Counted from the first letter of the stretch, positions 1 through 13,532 are shown. The stretch is DNA of 64,000 nucleotides from Scenedesmus sp. ARA3 (GCA_004335835.1 RWJK01001155.1:27755-91754); one strand, 5' to 3'. A program made the numbers and translations. Notes: generated by a model not told the origin, from the letters alone.

Positions 1-3000
1 CCTAGGGCAGCTGCGCGATGACCAACGCAGAGCAGGCCTGGCGCGCGTCATCACACATGCCCGCACAAAGCCCCGTCCCATCACCAACACATCAATGATG
101 TGACATCAGCCACCCACACCCACCAATCCACCCACCTTGACGATGCTCTCCAGCCCCAGCTCCTCCAGTGTCACAGCAGCTAGCTGCATCTCAGGCCTGA
201 ACCAGCCCAGCACGCAGCCCACCCACGACTGCTCCCGGTGCTGCCGCAGGTACTCAGCAGCCCAATACTTGGTCACCTCGCCCTCCGCACGGCCCAGCTC
301 GCGCGCTGACTCGCCGGCCGCTGCCGTGATGGCTGAGATGGCGGCGGCTGAGAAGGGCAGCGCCTCGCCGCGCAGGTGCGCCTGCAGCAGCCAGGGCGGA
401 AACAGCAACACAATGCAAGTTGCAACACAGCCCACGCTCCCAAGCCTGCCAGCCAGCCTGAAGCAACTACTTTACAGAGCAGTTAATGCGGTCCTCAGGC
501 GGGTGCACAAGCTTGCGACTAACACAGGCGTGCATACAAACACTTGACTCAAAAGCAAAGCAAGCGCCAGCTCACCTTGAGGTTAAAGTGAGCCAGGATG
601 TCAGAGTAGCGCCGGATGGGGCTGGTGAACTGCACGTACGCGTCCAGCGCCAGGCTGGCGTGGCGCACAGGGGACGGCTCAATCACGCTGCGCGTCATGC
701 ACCTGCGGGCAGCGACGCAGCACAAGCAGTGTTGATGACGTTGCTTGGCAGCAGCTACACTACTCACATGCCTTCTCAACAGGCAACGCAGCACACAAAC
801 ATGTACATGCAATGGAGCGCATCTCTTGTTAGAGGCTGCCACACTGAGCGCGGCAAGTAAACACATCAAACCACGTGGCTGGCACCAATCTTTTGAACAT
901 GCAGAAAAGCAGCAGCAGCAGCAGCGGGCGCCCACCTGCGCAGCGCGTAGCCCTTGCAGGGCCCCTCTGGCAGCGCGTCCAACGCCTCCTGCGGCGGCAG
1001 CTGCGGCGCCTCCTGGCCCCTGTAGGGCAGCGGCAGCTGCTGCGCCGCGCCCAGGCTGCCCACCGCCTCGCCAGCCAGGATCATCATCTCAGCCACCATC
1101 AGCCGCGCAGCACTCTCCCACTGAAAACAGCAACACAGCAGGCAATGTTTTGATGTTTTGATGTGTGGCCAGCAAACACGACAGCACATTGCAGGCGCAT
1201 CCACATGTTGCACAGAGATACACGGCAGCTAAAGCGGGGCATCAAGATGACAAGCGACTAGTTGCTGGCGCTACTGCGCACCTGCGACAGCTTGGTGCAG
1301 CTGACTGCGGGCCGCAGCGCATCCAGCTGCGCCTGTTCCACCTTGAGCTGCGCCTCAGGCAAGTCGATGTCGATGCAGCCGCGCGACACGCGCCACGCGC
1401 GGCGCAGCCGTGCTGCCTCGTACAGAGCCTGCAGCTGCTCGTGCTGACACATGCCGGGGCCTAGGCCCAAGTCAGCGTCCACCTGCAGTGGCAATGTGGC
1501 AGGAGAGCAGGGGCATGCGATGTTATTACTGCACTGTCGGCCAGCCAGGGGTTTGCAACGAACAGATACAGCAGAGATGACTGCAGGAGCCTTTTCTCTG
1601 GCTGGGCTGTGTATCATCTTGTGAACAGATCTGCAGGGCCATGCTACCTGGCAACGGCTGCAACAAGACAACACCACGCAGTGCCCTATGCTATAGCTGC
1701 TATGCTGCTGCTGGGTAAGTTGTGCCAGTTATGCTCACCTCATCATAAGTGAGGCGATGCTGCACGCGGATGGTGCTGGGGCCCAGGCTGACAAGCTGCG
1801 CCAGAGAGCCGTCATCATTCAGGCTGGCACACACGCTGAACGCGCAGCACTCCTGCTGCTGCTGCTGCTGGCCATCCTCGCTGCTGCTGCTGCTGCCGAG
1901 GCTGAAGGGCCCCTCTGCCAAGCTGCGGGGGAACATGGGCACAGCACCCCAAGGGAAGTACAGGGAGCGGGAGCGGGAGCGCGCCTCAGCATCCAACATG
2001 TCACCTGCAACACACGAGAGATAACAGCAGCCGCACAGCAGGAACAGAGTCAGTCTGCAGCAAGGAGGCTGAGGTGCAGCAGCCGGCGCTTGCAGCAAGC
2101 AGGCGGCATTCAAACAGCACCTACTCTGGAAGCGTTGCCACTGCCCGGCTGCACAGCACTGTATACACACGCTGCATGCTGTGCACAGGATTGACGACAG
2201 CTCAGCTAGCCTGGCACAACTGCTTGCTTGCAGTGTTGACCCCCTAAGCAGCCTTCATGCATGGTATCCTGCAAGCTTCGCTGTGCGCACCTGGTGTCAG
2301 CCAGCGTGTGGGGTCGGCCACATGCACCCACAGCAGCGGTGCGCCCGCCTCATCAGTGGTGATGCTAAGGCCGTCATCAACCTCTGTGGTGCTTGCGTCG
2401 TCAACAGTGTACACAGTCAGGTGGGTCAGGTCCATGCGGGTTGATGCATCTGGGTCAGGAGGCGGTGCAGAGCGCAGCACCTGCAGCAGTAAAGGGGCAG
2501 CAGGAGAGGCCCCTCAGCAGGCGCGAGGTGCCAACCACAGGTTCACGCTGTCCATGTGGCACGTGCTCGACGCGTACACGCCTGAAGCAGAATGAGGCAT
2601 CAAATCAAAAACAAGTGCACTGTACATGCTGCTGTCTCTCCGACGACTGCAGGACCACCCACCTCTGCTGCAGCTATCAGCGACAGGTCAAAGTCTGCAA
2701 TGCTGCGGCCGAGCCTCAGCAGCGGCAGCGGCTCGTGCCGCCGCAGCAGCCCTGCCTCGACCAGCAGGCTTGCAGCCACGTCTGGCTCAGGGCGGCGGCG
2801 CAGCAGGCCCAGCGTGTCACGTGCCAGTGAGGCAGCTGACTCAGCACACTTGCCTGGCTGGCTGAGCGCAAACTCCTGCAAGCGCAACCCAAACAGATAG
2901 TCAAGTCTGAGAACTTTAAAGTCTAGGGACAGCTGCTGTGAGAGCTGCATGTATGTGTGGTCAACCCAGTTACAGTGCAGGTCGCATGCACAAGCGATGT

Positions 3001-3322
3001 GCGCAATGCACAGTGCTCGATAAACAGCTGCTGCTGTAAGATTCAGCTCCATCCTGCTCACGCACCATGAGTGATGCCACGCGCTCTGCATGTGGGCCTG
3101 ACTTCCACGCCTGCTGCACTGCTGTCGTGCTGCTGGGTCCCTCCTTGGTGGCGGCTGCACGGGCAGCGTTCCAAGCTTCCAGGAACGCCGCACGCTCTGC
3201 TGCTGCTGCTGCCTCAGCTGCTGCTGCTACCTGTGCTGCCTGCACTGCATCTGCATCGCGCGGCTCGAAGCTCCACACACCACCCTTGAAAACCTGCCAG
3301 GGCAGAGACAGCAGCACATCAT

Positions 3323-3360
<38 letters not shown>

Positions 3361-4627
3361 GCAGCAGCAACCATGTGGGTGTGCTGTGATGTTTGCTACA
3401 GCAGCTGCTTCAGAGGTGCCTGCAGGCAGGCCTGACACAGCCAGCACCATCAGCAAGAGGTAGGCTGCCGCTGCAAAGCATGACTCGGCATCGCCAACAG
3501 CTGCAGTCCGCACTCACCTGCTTGAAGTATATGGAGTCATGCAGCAGCATGCTGAAGGTGATGTACTGCGGCAGCGCTGCAGCATCATCAAACAGCAGCT
3601 TGGCCATCTCCTGCAAGCTGTAGCTGCGCACGTCCTCTGCTGCTACAGCCCAGGCGATCTCCATCAGCGACAGGTCAGCAGCTGCTGCTGCCTCTGCAAA
3701 GCGCTGCACATCTGCAGGCTGGTAGTTGCCGCCTGGCAGCACCAGGGACACTGTGCGCGCAGGCAGCGAGAAGCGCCGGCCACGCTGCAGCCACGCAACA
3801 AATTGCCAGGTTAGCTTGCAGCGAGGGCTAGAATACCAGTGGCGTACACAGAGCGGCTGCTACATGTACATGCGGCTGCATGGCTTGCAGCTGAGCCTAC
3901 ACTCCAAGACATCAACAGCAGCAGCGCATGCACAGACCAGCTGCTGCTGCACCCTCCAGCGACTCGGGTCGCGGTGCAAGGATAATCACCTGGTCCACGA
4001 TCCACCAGTTCTTCTTGCCATCTGGTGCTTCTACCAGTGCCAGTATGTGCTTGTCGTCCTTCTTGTAGCTGATGAGCAGCCCAGGCTGCAGTGCACCTGG
4101 CTGCAGCGCACCATCAGCAGCTTTGACAGCCTGGCACCTGTCAGCAGCAGCATCAAAAGCACTCCATCAGTCATCAGCATCGGAAAACCCTAACAGCGTC
4201 CTCTGTGCTGACTGTGCTGCACTATGCAGCCCAGGTTGTTGTCGAACCTCGCAACAACACTCCAGCCAGCCAGTCAGGGACTCCTGCAACCTCAGCAAGG
4301 CTAACTCTGGCAACCACAAGGGCAGCGCCGAAACGCCAAAACAAACTACGAAGGAGCCTAACTATTACAAGCGGAAGTCGCAGCCCCAATGTAAGCGCAC
4401 CTGCCACGCCACGGCTGATGCGGTGGGAACGCCTGGTGCTGGTTGACGTTGCGTGGCCACCAACCAGCTCGCTTCTGGTGTAGGCGCTGCTGCTGACCGG
4501 TAGGCGACGGTACCAAGCTAGCAGTGTTTGTAGGTGGCTGCAGCTCCAGAGAGGGCCTGCCAGTTCGATGCCTGTGGCCGTGGCCTCTCGACAGCGCACC
4601 ACATCCCGCCTTGAAGGCCACGCTCAT
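1..4627 (-). CDS. Plastid RNase II/R-family 3'-5' exoribonuclease (RNR1-like), 3' end outside window
   Basis: Eleven exons read right to left: 4401-4627, 3990-4137, 3518-3784, 3066-3293, 2663-2875, 2291-2480, 1739-2004, 1282-1482, 936-1120, 576-702, 136-381; they join in phase and give about 766 residues before running off the left edge. The first about 75 residues are Arg/Ser/Gln-rich with few acids, like a plastid transit peptide. The RNB catalytic domain begins in the exon 2291-2480 with the motif VYTVDDASTTEVDDGLS, which carries the clustered metal-binding aspartates, and includes YVQFTSPIRRYSDILAH in exon 576-702, the family's RNA-contacting signature. The family degrades and trims plastid rRNA and mRNA 3' ends. 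The C-terminal S1 domain would lie left of the window. The start at 4627 is the first ATG of the transit-like exon. The family call is firm; plastid targeting is inferred. Confidence 0.88.
3323..3365. repeat. AGC triplet run in an RNR1-like intron
   Basis: A nearly pure AGC run on plus (GCT/CTG on the coding strand) in the intron upstream of the acceptor at 3294. Confidence 0.9.
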
Positions 4628-4915
4628 AGTGCGAACTGATTAACAGACAGCAATATTATGTTCCCAGATTATTCCCGTGCTCGCCTGTGAAGCCCAGGCG
4701 AGCTCCTTCGGGCCACTGATATCTTCAAACAGGCATCATATCCTCGTCCGCAAGAGCAACGAGCACAAAATGTCTCCAAAACGTACTGATCAAGCTCTGG
4801 TAGCTCTCTGGTAACACAGCCAAGAGCAGTTCGACAAGTACGCTCTGTTGTTGACGCAGCATCATGTGACCTGACACACCCTACAACCACAACTGAGGGG
4901 TTTACGAACCGACTC
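4628..4915. other. Short intergenic spacer between ATG4 3' end and RNR1-like start
   Basis: These 288 bases must hold the 3' untranslated end of the ATG4 gene and the promoter and 5' leader of the RNR1-like gene, both on the minus strand. No separate gene or clear TATA element was recognised. Confidence 0.5.
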
Positions 4916-6013
4916 TCATACAAGCTCCCAATCCTCAGCTGCATCCCCACCAGCATCCCTTTGACCTTCTTCTGCGACAGCTCTCCAAGCAGCAGTGCCC
5001 TGCTGCTGCTGCCTTGCTGCATCTGTGTCTACGGTCATCAGTGGTGCACCGCCTGCGCCAGATGCCAACTGCTGCAACCGACTAGATAGATCATCCAGTT
5101 CACCTGCAGGGCCAGACAGAAGCGGATCAGAGCACATGACATGGCTTATTTTTACAGGTTATCACATAACCTGTGCGCGCAGCCCTCACCGCAGCATAAG
5201 CTATTTGCATAAGTTCCAGCAAAGCTTCCAGGCTTCCAGCATTGCATCAAGGCAGGGCTGCAGCAAGCGGGCAGCTGTTTGCATCCACTGAGTACATTAT
5301 TGAATCTAGTACGCCTAGTATGCCAGCGAGCAGTCAGCATTGCAGTACATGGGCCTGTGCTCTGCGTGATGGAGCCTGGTGCCAGGTTGCCAGCAGCACT
5401 CAGGGCACCAACAGGAACAGCTGATGCATACACAGTGCAACACATGTTGTGGGTTGCATATCACACCCACCAGCGCTGCTGCAGTAGAAGCCAATGGCTA
5501 GCGACGGGTCGATGGAGGTCAGCGGCATCAGGCGTGGCGTGCTGCAGTGGTAGCTGGCAGCGCCCTCAGGCAGCGCCACCACCTGTGGCCAGGCAGGAAA
5601 ACAGCAACCAGCCAGAAACACACCAAACGCACACCGTTGATAAAGCCAGATGAGAGCCCAGGAGCCTATTACAACCACAGTGGAAGGGCAGTGCAGCGTC
5701 CAGCAACGTGGCAACAACACAGCTATGCAGTTGCATGCAGGCACATAAGCTGAACACCTTTCAGCAGTGAGCTGCATGCACTCGTATCACTGCGCACCAG
5801 CAGCGCAACTACAGCTACAGCAGCGCGGCTGACCTGCAAGCTGGATGTGTTGCTGCCTCACCTCCTGCACCTCGTGTGGGTCCAGGTACAGCACTGCTGA
5901 GCCCTGCGCCCCCAAGAAGTACAGCGAGGCGCCAGGCCGGCCGCCAACGATGCCCACAGACTGCGGGAATGTCAACACGGCAGCAAGCTGCGGCAGGTAG
6001 CGCTCGTCAACCT

Positions 6014-6055
<42 letters not shown>

Positions 6056-8595
6056 CTGTTGCAGACCCGACGGTCAAACGCAGGCTGCAAGTCGCACAAC
6101 AGCCAGCAATACTGCATGCTTATGACAACAGCCATACAACGGCATGCAGGTTGCAGCACAGAAAAGGCAGGGGTTCAACATGTACGCACAACCCTTCGAC
6201 AACAGTCAGGTGTGCTATATGCGCGCTCACCCTGCCCACTCCCAGCGTCAGAGGCACCAGCAGCAGCAAACCAGGTTGCTGCTGCGCCTGCTGTCGAGCC
6301 TGCTGCTGCCCCGCGTCAGCGCTGCTGCCAGCGGCGCTGCTGCTGCTGCCGCCGCCAGCCTGGCTTGCAGCTGCTTCCCGCCCACCATCATCTGCCGCTG
6401 AGCTGCTGTGGTGGCCTGCCAGCAGCTGTTTTAGCCTGCGCAAAGATACAGGCCACAGGTGATGCCATTTCTTGCACAGCATTATGCCCCCTAACAGCAG
6501 GACTGGTGGACAAAACAGGTGATGCAATGCTGTGCTCTACATGAGTACCAAGCACCTGGCGGCCCCTTCTACCCGAGCAGCTGCCATTTCGCAACCACGT
6601 CCACACCTAAACACAGCCTTTGCTCATTAATACACGTTCTGAAGCCCTGCTGTACAAATGCACCCACCTGTCGAGCTGCAGTGCTGGTGCCCCGCCACCA
6701 GGGTCACATGCCACATGCACCTGCAAGCCCAGCGGCTGTTGCTGCTGCTGCTGCTGCTGGTAGTCTGCTGCTGCCGCTGCCAGCGCCTTGCACAGCACCC
6801 ATGGCCCCAGCCACTGCCCTGGAACCACCCTGCACAGCAGTGCCACCAGGGCAGCACAGCCCACACACACTGTTTGTTAGTTGCAAAAGTCTACGTGTCA
6901 ACTCGAGGCTACTGTGAGTGCTGCAGGCGTGCTGTAGAGCATATGTGGTGAGCACAGCCACCACGATAACCGGAGAACATGCTGCCAGCACCAAGCACAC
7001 TTGCTGTACTGAGCAGATGGCCAAGCTGCTTGGCTGGTCCTGTTGGCCTGCAGGCGATTGCAGCAACACGACACACCACAATCAAACAGCTAGAACACAC
7101 GAGCTCACCCATGGTGAGCGCCTGCCCTGCAGATGTTGTGTATTGAAAAGGGCGCTGAGGTCCCCGGCTGATCAAGGAACAGCCTCAGCAGCGGCAGCTC
7201 GTCAGGAACCACGCCACGCCGCTGCGCTGATGTCTCTGCATCTGCTGCCTGGCCTGCTGCTGCTGCAGCACTTGATTCTTCCTGGCTACTGCTGCCAGCA
7301 GCTGCTTGGTCAAAAGATGCTGCTGCTGCTTGTGGCGTGCTGTGTGTGTTGTACAGCTGAGTGGTCCTACCCCACCAGCACCTGGCTAGTGCCTGCAGGC
7401 ATTTGCCACAGCAGCAGCACACTCAGCAAACCTTGCCACCAGACACTTGACAACATTACAAATTGCCCATCAGCGCAGCACACTAGCTGCCCATTCCACT
7501 ACTAGTAGGAAGCGCGTGATGCAGCGCCTGAGCATGGTGTTGTCGAGCATATCCACAGTGACACACAGTCCGGAAGGGAGAGCTGCTAAAGCACTGCATT
7601 CAAACTGCAGCCAAGCTGCCCCCAGGCCCCGCACCTCTGCCATCATCATCTGCCCGCTGCGTATGGTACAACCCCAGCCCACATCGCTGCTCAGCACTGG
7701 TGGGCCTGCAGGACAACATGCAGCACACGGTCATTGTACACACAAGGTCGCCAGCAGTGCATTCGTTCGGCAGTGACAGCATGACCATAACAGTGCTCCA
7801 TCTATGTCTGACGTTGCTGGTCAGTGGTGACAATAAACGTGCATGTAATCTTAAGTTCAACACACCCAAGGCAAGTAAGCAGGCCCAGGTTGACTTCATA
7901 CATATGAGCCTGCAACTTCTGCTGCTGAAGAAAGCCTGTGCCACTGCCTTACCCACCTAGCGGGGGAAAGTCTCTCCTGTACGTGAACCAGAACTTGCTG
8001 CTGAAATCTTCAAGCAGCAGCTGCTGCATCTGCACAGATATCAGCATGAATGCATGCTGACGTAAAGCAAAGCCAAGAAATGCTTGCTGCAGTTGAGGCA
8101 GGGTGTGAGCTGCATCTGCATGACACGGGCATGTCATGCATGCACATGGCTGGTGCTTGTAGCACCAAGTGGTGTGAAGATACAAGCAGACTGACGTTAA
8201 GAATCAGTAGGTCGAGCGGCTCAACAAGGTTACAACATGCCAGTGTTGGCGCAATGTTGAACTAGCCACATGACCCTCGTAGTGCCACAACACACGCTGC
8301 GCTCTGCACATGTGCTGCAATAGCGCACTCGTACACGTATGCTCACCTCAGCTGGCAGTGAGTCTGTGCCAGTATCAGTATCATGCAGGCCATACCACAG
8401 CCCCAGCAACCATAGGGGTTCTTCTGAGAGACTGCATGTGCCTTGGATGAGCTCCTGCAAGCGCTTCAGGCCCAGCACGCTGCTCATGGTGTGGCAGGCC
8501 TGAGAGAACTTCAAATACCAGTTTCTGGTCGTGACTCCCGCTTCAAGAATGCCCTCCTGAATGGCATGGCTTGCTGCCTCAGCATGCTCTCTCAT
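4916..8595 (-). CDS. ATG4: ATG4 cysteine protease (autophagy)
   Basis: Nine exons right to left: 8347-8595, 7957-8029, about 7503-7705, 7109-7356, 6668-6829, 6231-6435, 5862-6011, 5471-5582, 4916-5103, about 529 residues, all in phase. ATG4 trims the C-terminus of ATG8 to expose the glycine for lipidation and later removes ATG8 from membranes. Family landmarks in order: FWFTYRRDFPPLG; SDVGWGCTIRSGQMM with the catalytic Cys; APFSIHNICRAG; GQWLGPWVLCKAL; LLLLVPLTLGVGR; GIVGGRPGASLYFLG; YLDPHEVQ with the catalytic Asp and His; LTSIDPSLAIGFYC. Ala/Ser/Gln-rich inserts occur before the SIHN motif and before the LLLLVPL strand. The ATG at 8595 has an in-frame stop upstream. The donor of exon 3 is uncertain: 7500 and 7503 both keep phase. 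Confidence 0.93.
6012..6055. repeat. CAG/CTG triplet run at an ATG4 intron acceptor
   Basis: A near-perfect CAG run on the plus strand, which is CTG on the coding strand. It sits directly upstream of the acceptor of the exon ending at 6011 and takes the place of the pyrimidine tract. Confidence 0.9.
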
Positions 8596-9032
8596 CAGAG
8601 TGCATGAAGTGCTGTTGGCGACCTAGCCAGCTGCAGCACCCCTGTAACCCCTGAAACCCGACGGATGTGCTGGATCCTCCGTTACATTCACGTCCGATGA
8701 TGCTATGATGGCGTATAGTGTCAGCGACACGTGGGTCCGTTGGTGGTGTGAAGCACAGCGTGTGGACGAACTGCACAAACAGCACATTAGTTTGCACGAA
8801 CAATAATAGAAACAGCGTGTTATGGACGTAAAACACATTCCAGCTTTGAATAACACAGCGGGTTGACTGGCAGGTTTAGCGAGATGCTGTGAGTGATGCC
8901 GTATCATGAGTTGGCAGGCGTGACGACGTGACTTTACGTTGGCGCTCCTGCGCCCCAGGCGTAAATTGCGCCGTTACCTCGTTCGTCGCACGTGATACTC
9001 CTGTTAGTGGTGCTTCCACAGTGGCTTTCACG
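8596..9032. promoter_or_regulatory. Divergent promoter between ATG4 and the purple acid phosphatase
   Basis: This 437-base stretch separates two oppositely directed start codons, so it should contain both promoters and 5' leaders. No ORF in it shows family resemblance. I did not see a copy of the PHR1-type site GNATATNC here. Confidence 0.6.
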
Positions 9033-12000
9033 ATGGCGGGCAGCACGATCAATACCCTGTACTTTCTAGCTGTGTTGGTTGGCTTTGCCAGCGCTGCTAG
9101 GCTTCAGCCATCCCTAAGGATGGGCCCGATGTCAGAGGAACCCCAGTCAGGCTGCTCGCCCTCCCAGGTGATGTTGAGTGGAGTGCTCAACCAACTCCAA
9201 CCCTGCTTGCAAAAGCTACCAGAACTAGCCATCGACCTTCCATGTTGACAGCAGCAGCCAGGGTTTCTCTGAGCTACTACAGCACTCTCTGAAACACCCG
9301 CTGTTGCTCAACTTTGCTTGGCTGTGCAGGTCCACATCGCACTTGGCAGGGATGCAACAGAAATGCATGTCAGCTGGAAGACAGCAAATGCAAAGTGAGC
9401 AATATGGCAACTGCGCTGGTTTTGGTAATCAATATCATCTCCAGCCTGGCAGGAGCGCAGATGCGCAGTTCTCTTGTGTCACCACGACAGCATCTTGTGG
9501 TTCAAGCCTGGCTGTTGTCGTGTGCAGTGCGCCTGCAGGCAGATGCTGCATGCTGAAGCTTTGGTGTCACCTAGGGTCTTATCACCACATGCTGGTTGTT
9601 GTTTTGTCCTGCAGCTGCCCCTCAGAGGTCACATTCAGGCAGGCGGGCTCTGGTGACGGTCAGCTGCTGCGAGCTGGTGCACCTGGAGTGTCCAACGCAG
9701 TCGGCTACTCATTCCTGCTGTCAGTGAGTGACTCGACAGCAGCCGGTGGCAACTGGGTTCTGGCAGTCACAGCAGCAGGTGAAGCACCACGATGCTGCAC
9801 CTGGGCCCGTTGCTGTTGAATACTAGCAGAGCTATCAATGGGCTGGCGCAGCGTGCACTGGGCTTCCAGCAGCACGACCTGGACAGCACCAGAGGCTGCT
9901 GCCAACTGCTCATTTTCCAGCCGACCTCCCGCAGATGGACTGCACCCAAAAACTGCCGCACAAATTTGGGCATGGCCTGACCTTTGCTGCTGCTGCTGCT
10001 ACTGCTGCAGGAGCGGGACATGTGCTCCGAGCCTGCAGCCTCCAACGAGTTCATGCTGTATCTGCACAGGGCCAAAATGACAAACCTGGTGAGCTGGCAG
10101 GGCGCTTGGGAAGTCCACCACATGCAGGTCATGGCATGCAACAGCTGACTTTGTCTGAAGGAAAGCAGCGGCACGCATTGCATTAATCCACTGTATTGCA
10201 CGTACCTTTGAGACCGCACGCTCTTTAACTCGAAAGCATTGTGCTGAAAACTTGGCCAGGCAGTCGTCCTGCAGCAATACCCTACAGCTCAACCCTGCTG
10301 TCGAATCCCCGCTGCCGCAGGTCCCCAGCTCAGAGTATGAGTACCAGGTGGCTGGCAGCAGCACGCTGCGCAGCCTGCGCTCCGGTGTGGAGCCGCACCC
10401 CGAGCACAGCTTCACCTTCCTGGCCTTTGGTGACATGGGCGATGCCGTGCATGCAGCAGCAAAGTCGCCAGGGTGAGTGCGGCAGCAGATAGCGCTGCTT
10501 GCAGCTGAACCGTGTTTCTGTTGGTGTGCAGGACTGGCAACTGTCAACATGCATCTGCTGTTGGGACTGTGGACAGAAGGGCAGCAGGCCGGCATGAATT
10601 GCAATTGACAGCTGACACGCAGCTGCTGTCGTTTTTTCATCCTTCGCGTACCCTACTCCTCACACCCTGCACCTCCTTCCTGCCCTGCCGTGGATGCATG
10701 TGCTGCTTCTTGGTGCAGTGCTGCTGACACACTGGCACGCCTGCAGCAGGAGGTTGATGCTGAGCAGGACCCTGCCTCCCTCATCCTGCATGTCGGCGAC
10801 ATCAGCTATGCAAACGGTGACCCAGACATCTGGGACAGCTTTATGGATGGCATCCAGCCCATTGCATCACGCGTGCCATACATGGTGGCTATCGGCAACC
10901 ATGAGTATGGATACCGCAAAGGCAGCGGCAAGATGGTGGACCCCTCTGGAGCAGCGGGGCCTTACCAACCAAGCTGGGGTGAGCGGCGCTGTAGAGCTGC
11001 TGTGCCAGCAGCTGCACTGGCTTCGTTGCTGGGTCGGGAAGCAGCTGGGCGAATGCCTCTGGCCGTGTACCACTGCACTTGAGTCAGCGCCTAGATTTTG
11101 TGTGGCGTGGGTTGCATCTTCTGCCGTCAAGCTCATCACCTCCAGCCGTATCTGTGCTGCAGCAGTGCCGCAGCATCAGCGCTCATGCCTGAGCGGACTG
11201 CACTTGTTGCCGTGCTCAGCCGCCTGCTGCGCCTGTGCCACTGCTGCTGCTCCTGCAGGCAACTTTGGCCCTGACTCCAGGGGCGAGTGCGGAGTGATGA
11301 CGGCGCGCCGCTTCCACATGCCACAACACCCCTCACAGGACGAATTGGAACAGCCTGCACCTGGTACACCTGCTGGTGCCAACGCTGGCGCTGGTGGTAA
11401 TGCTGCTGGGGATGTGCGGCCGAACGCGCCGTTCTGGTACTCATTTGACTACGGCAGTGTGCACTTCACAGTGATCAGCACAGAGAACGACCTCAGCCCA
11501 AGCAGCAGCCAGTATGCCTGGCTGGAGAAGGACTTGGCAGCAGTGGACAGGTGAGTAGCAGCAGCAGCAGCAGCAGCGGTGGCATGAACATGCTGTTGAG
11601 CAACGTTGGCTGCAGGAGGAGTAGATGGCTCAAATCGAGTATGCTGCCTCCTGCCTCAAGCACAGTGCCCTTTGCTTCGGAGCCCAGTGTTAACTATACA
11701 GCCTCAACGGTGCAACATCTACTGCTGTCACAGTAGTTGTTGGCTTTACGGCAAGCTGGTTGCGGGTATCTGCACCTGTGCATGCTGGAGATCGGCAAGC
11801 TGTCTGCAATGCGTTCACACCCCCTGGTTTTCTGAAGCGAGCCATGCTGAACGCGCATGGTGTCTGCTACTCCTTACCTCTGCAGGTGTGCCACACCCTG
11901 GCTGGTAGTGTTGCTGCACCGGCCCCTGTATGTTGTGTACCCACACAAGTCAAACAGGGAGGTGGGTGCACACCTCCGCGCAAGCATTGAGGACCTGCTG

Positions 12001-12444
12001 CAGCAGCACAGGGTGGACCTCACGGTGGCTGGCCATGTGCACAGCTACTACAGGACATGCCCAGTGTATGATGAGGCATGCATCCCTGGTTTTGACCAGG
12101 GCTCTGAAGACGGTGACGACTACTTCCACCACAGCAGCAGCAGCAGCAACAGGCGCAGCGGCAGCAGCAGCGGCAGTGAGTACGGCTGCGATGGCGATGG
12201 GAACTGCAAGCACGGCATTGTGCACTTCACAATTGGCTCGGCTGGCCACAAGCTGTCAGAGGTGGAGCGCGGGCAGGAGGAGTGGCTCGCTGCGAGTGTG
12301 CAGCGCTACGGGTTTGGGCGCTTCAGGGTGGAGGGCAGCGACAGGCTGGTTGCTGAGTATGTTGGCAGCGAGAGCGGCAGGGTGCTGGACTCTGTGGAGG
12401 TGCGGGCCACAGCTGAGCGGCAAGCAATGTGCCGCAAGGAGTAG
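9033..12444 (+). CDS. Secreted purple acid phosphatase (metallophosphoesterase)
   Basis: Eight exons: 9033-9167, 9330-9394, 9615-9723, 10011-10088, 10321-10472, 10719-10978, 11259-11550, 11886-12444, in phase, 549 residues. The N-terminus is a signal peptide (hydrophobic YFLAVLVGFASAA, cleavage about residue 22). The fibronectin-like PAP N-domain shows VHIALGRDATEMHVSWKT and ERDMCSEPAASNEF. The two-metal centre follows: GDMG about residue 166, GDISY about 206, GNHEY about 238, LLHRPLY about 372 and GHVHSY about 408. Such enzymes release phosphate from organic esters outside the cell or in vacuoles, typically under phosphate shortage. A Ser/Asn-rich loop follows the GHVH motif. Exon 2 is only 65 bases. 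It is divergent from ATG4, and a PSR1-like regulator lies about 6 kb downstream. Confidence 0.92.
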
Positions 12445-12912
12445 GCGGTCCAGCTTCTCCTGGAAGGGAATGGTCGTGTTGTGTGTGCATGAGGGGAAAA
12501 GGCATGCCTGAGAGGGAAAATCATGCCTGAGTACACCGAGTGTCGTGGTTAATGGGTTGCGCCAGGCCCAAGGTGCAGGCAACCAGTGTGTGAAGTGCTG
12601 TGTTTTGTGTTGAGTGAGGATATGTGCGTGTTTAGGGCGCTGCACAGGTCTGGTGATTGTGTAGTATTGTGTTGGCATCTGTGTGGCAATTTGAACTTTG
12701 TTGAAATGGCGTCAGTGTGTGTCAGCTAGGTGAAGATGTAGGCTGCTGAGTGGTCATACAACCAGATCTTGAGTGACTACCACACTGAAGCAAGCATCTG
12801 CATCGATGCGCATGGTGCGTGATGCGCTTTCTGTACAGGTCATAGGTGCGCACTGTCTGCTGTGTATGATGAGGGTTTGGCATGGTGTACGTGTGATCAT
12901 GCACAACCTGCA

Positions 12913-12917
12913 TGTAA
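12913..12917 (+). terminator. TGTAA polyadenylation-like signal, phosphatase gene
   Basis: TGTAA is the usual green-algal nuclear polyadenylation signal. This copy lies about 470 bases after the phosphatase stop codon. Confidence 0.4.
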
Positions 12918-13532
12918 TGGCTGTCTTGCCTGCAAACAATCATGCGCAGCAAGCCGCCAGTACACATCCAACTAGTTTGTGTTGCGGAAAGGAGGGAAGT
13001 GAAGCATCAGGCAGGTAGCCTGCCCGGCAGCTGGCAGCTGCGCTGCAGCATTCCTCGTAGTGATGCTTCATTGGCATACCTGCACAACTTGTGCACCTAC
13101 TCTGGTTTGTGCTGCACTTTGCAAGAAAAAAACACGGCCGCTGCTGTTCTGTGTGGAGTCTGGCAGAGGCTCATTCGTTTGTGTGATTGCATTCCAGCGA
13201 GAGTGAGGGTGTTTGCTGTTTTGGTTTAGAGTTGTGTCGTGTCTCAGCATGCTGAAGGGTTGCAGGTGTAGCCATACCTGCTTGCCATATTACCTCTGAT
13301 GTTCAGCATATCTTGTGTGTGTTGCAGTTGCCACTCATGCGCACACAGCATTTCTGGCCAGTTTTACGCCTGCAATTGTGGCGGGTGTGTGCCAGCACAT
13401 TGGCGGTGCAGATGCTGTCTGCAGTGCTGACCAGGCTGTTCAAACCAGCGCTTCAAGTGTGCGGGGTTGTGTGGTACAACCTTACCTTGGTTCTTTGCAG
13501 TCTAGGAGCAGCACAGTTTTGTCAGATTACAG

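Noticed and set aside
2481..2595. Extra RNR1 exon with the frame VYASSTCHMDSVNLW
   Set aside because: A stop codon interrupts it, and the exons 2663-2875 and 2291-2480 join in the correct phase without it.
8623..8907. Short minus-strand frames upstream of the ATG4 start
   Set aside because: An in-frame stop separates them from ATG4 and they show no resemblance to its N-terminus.
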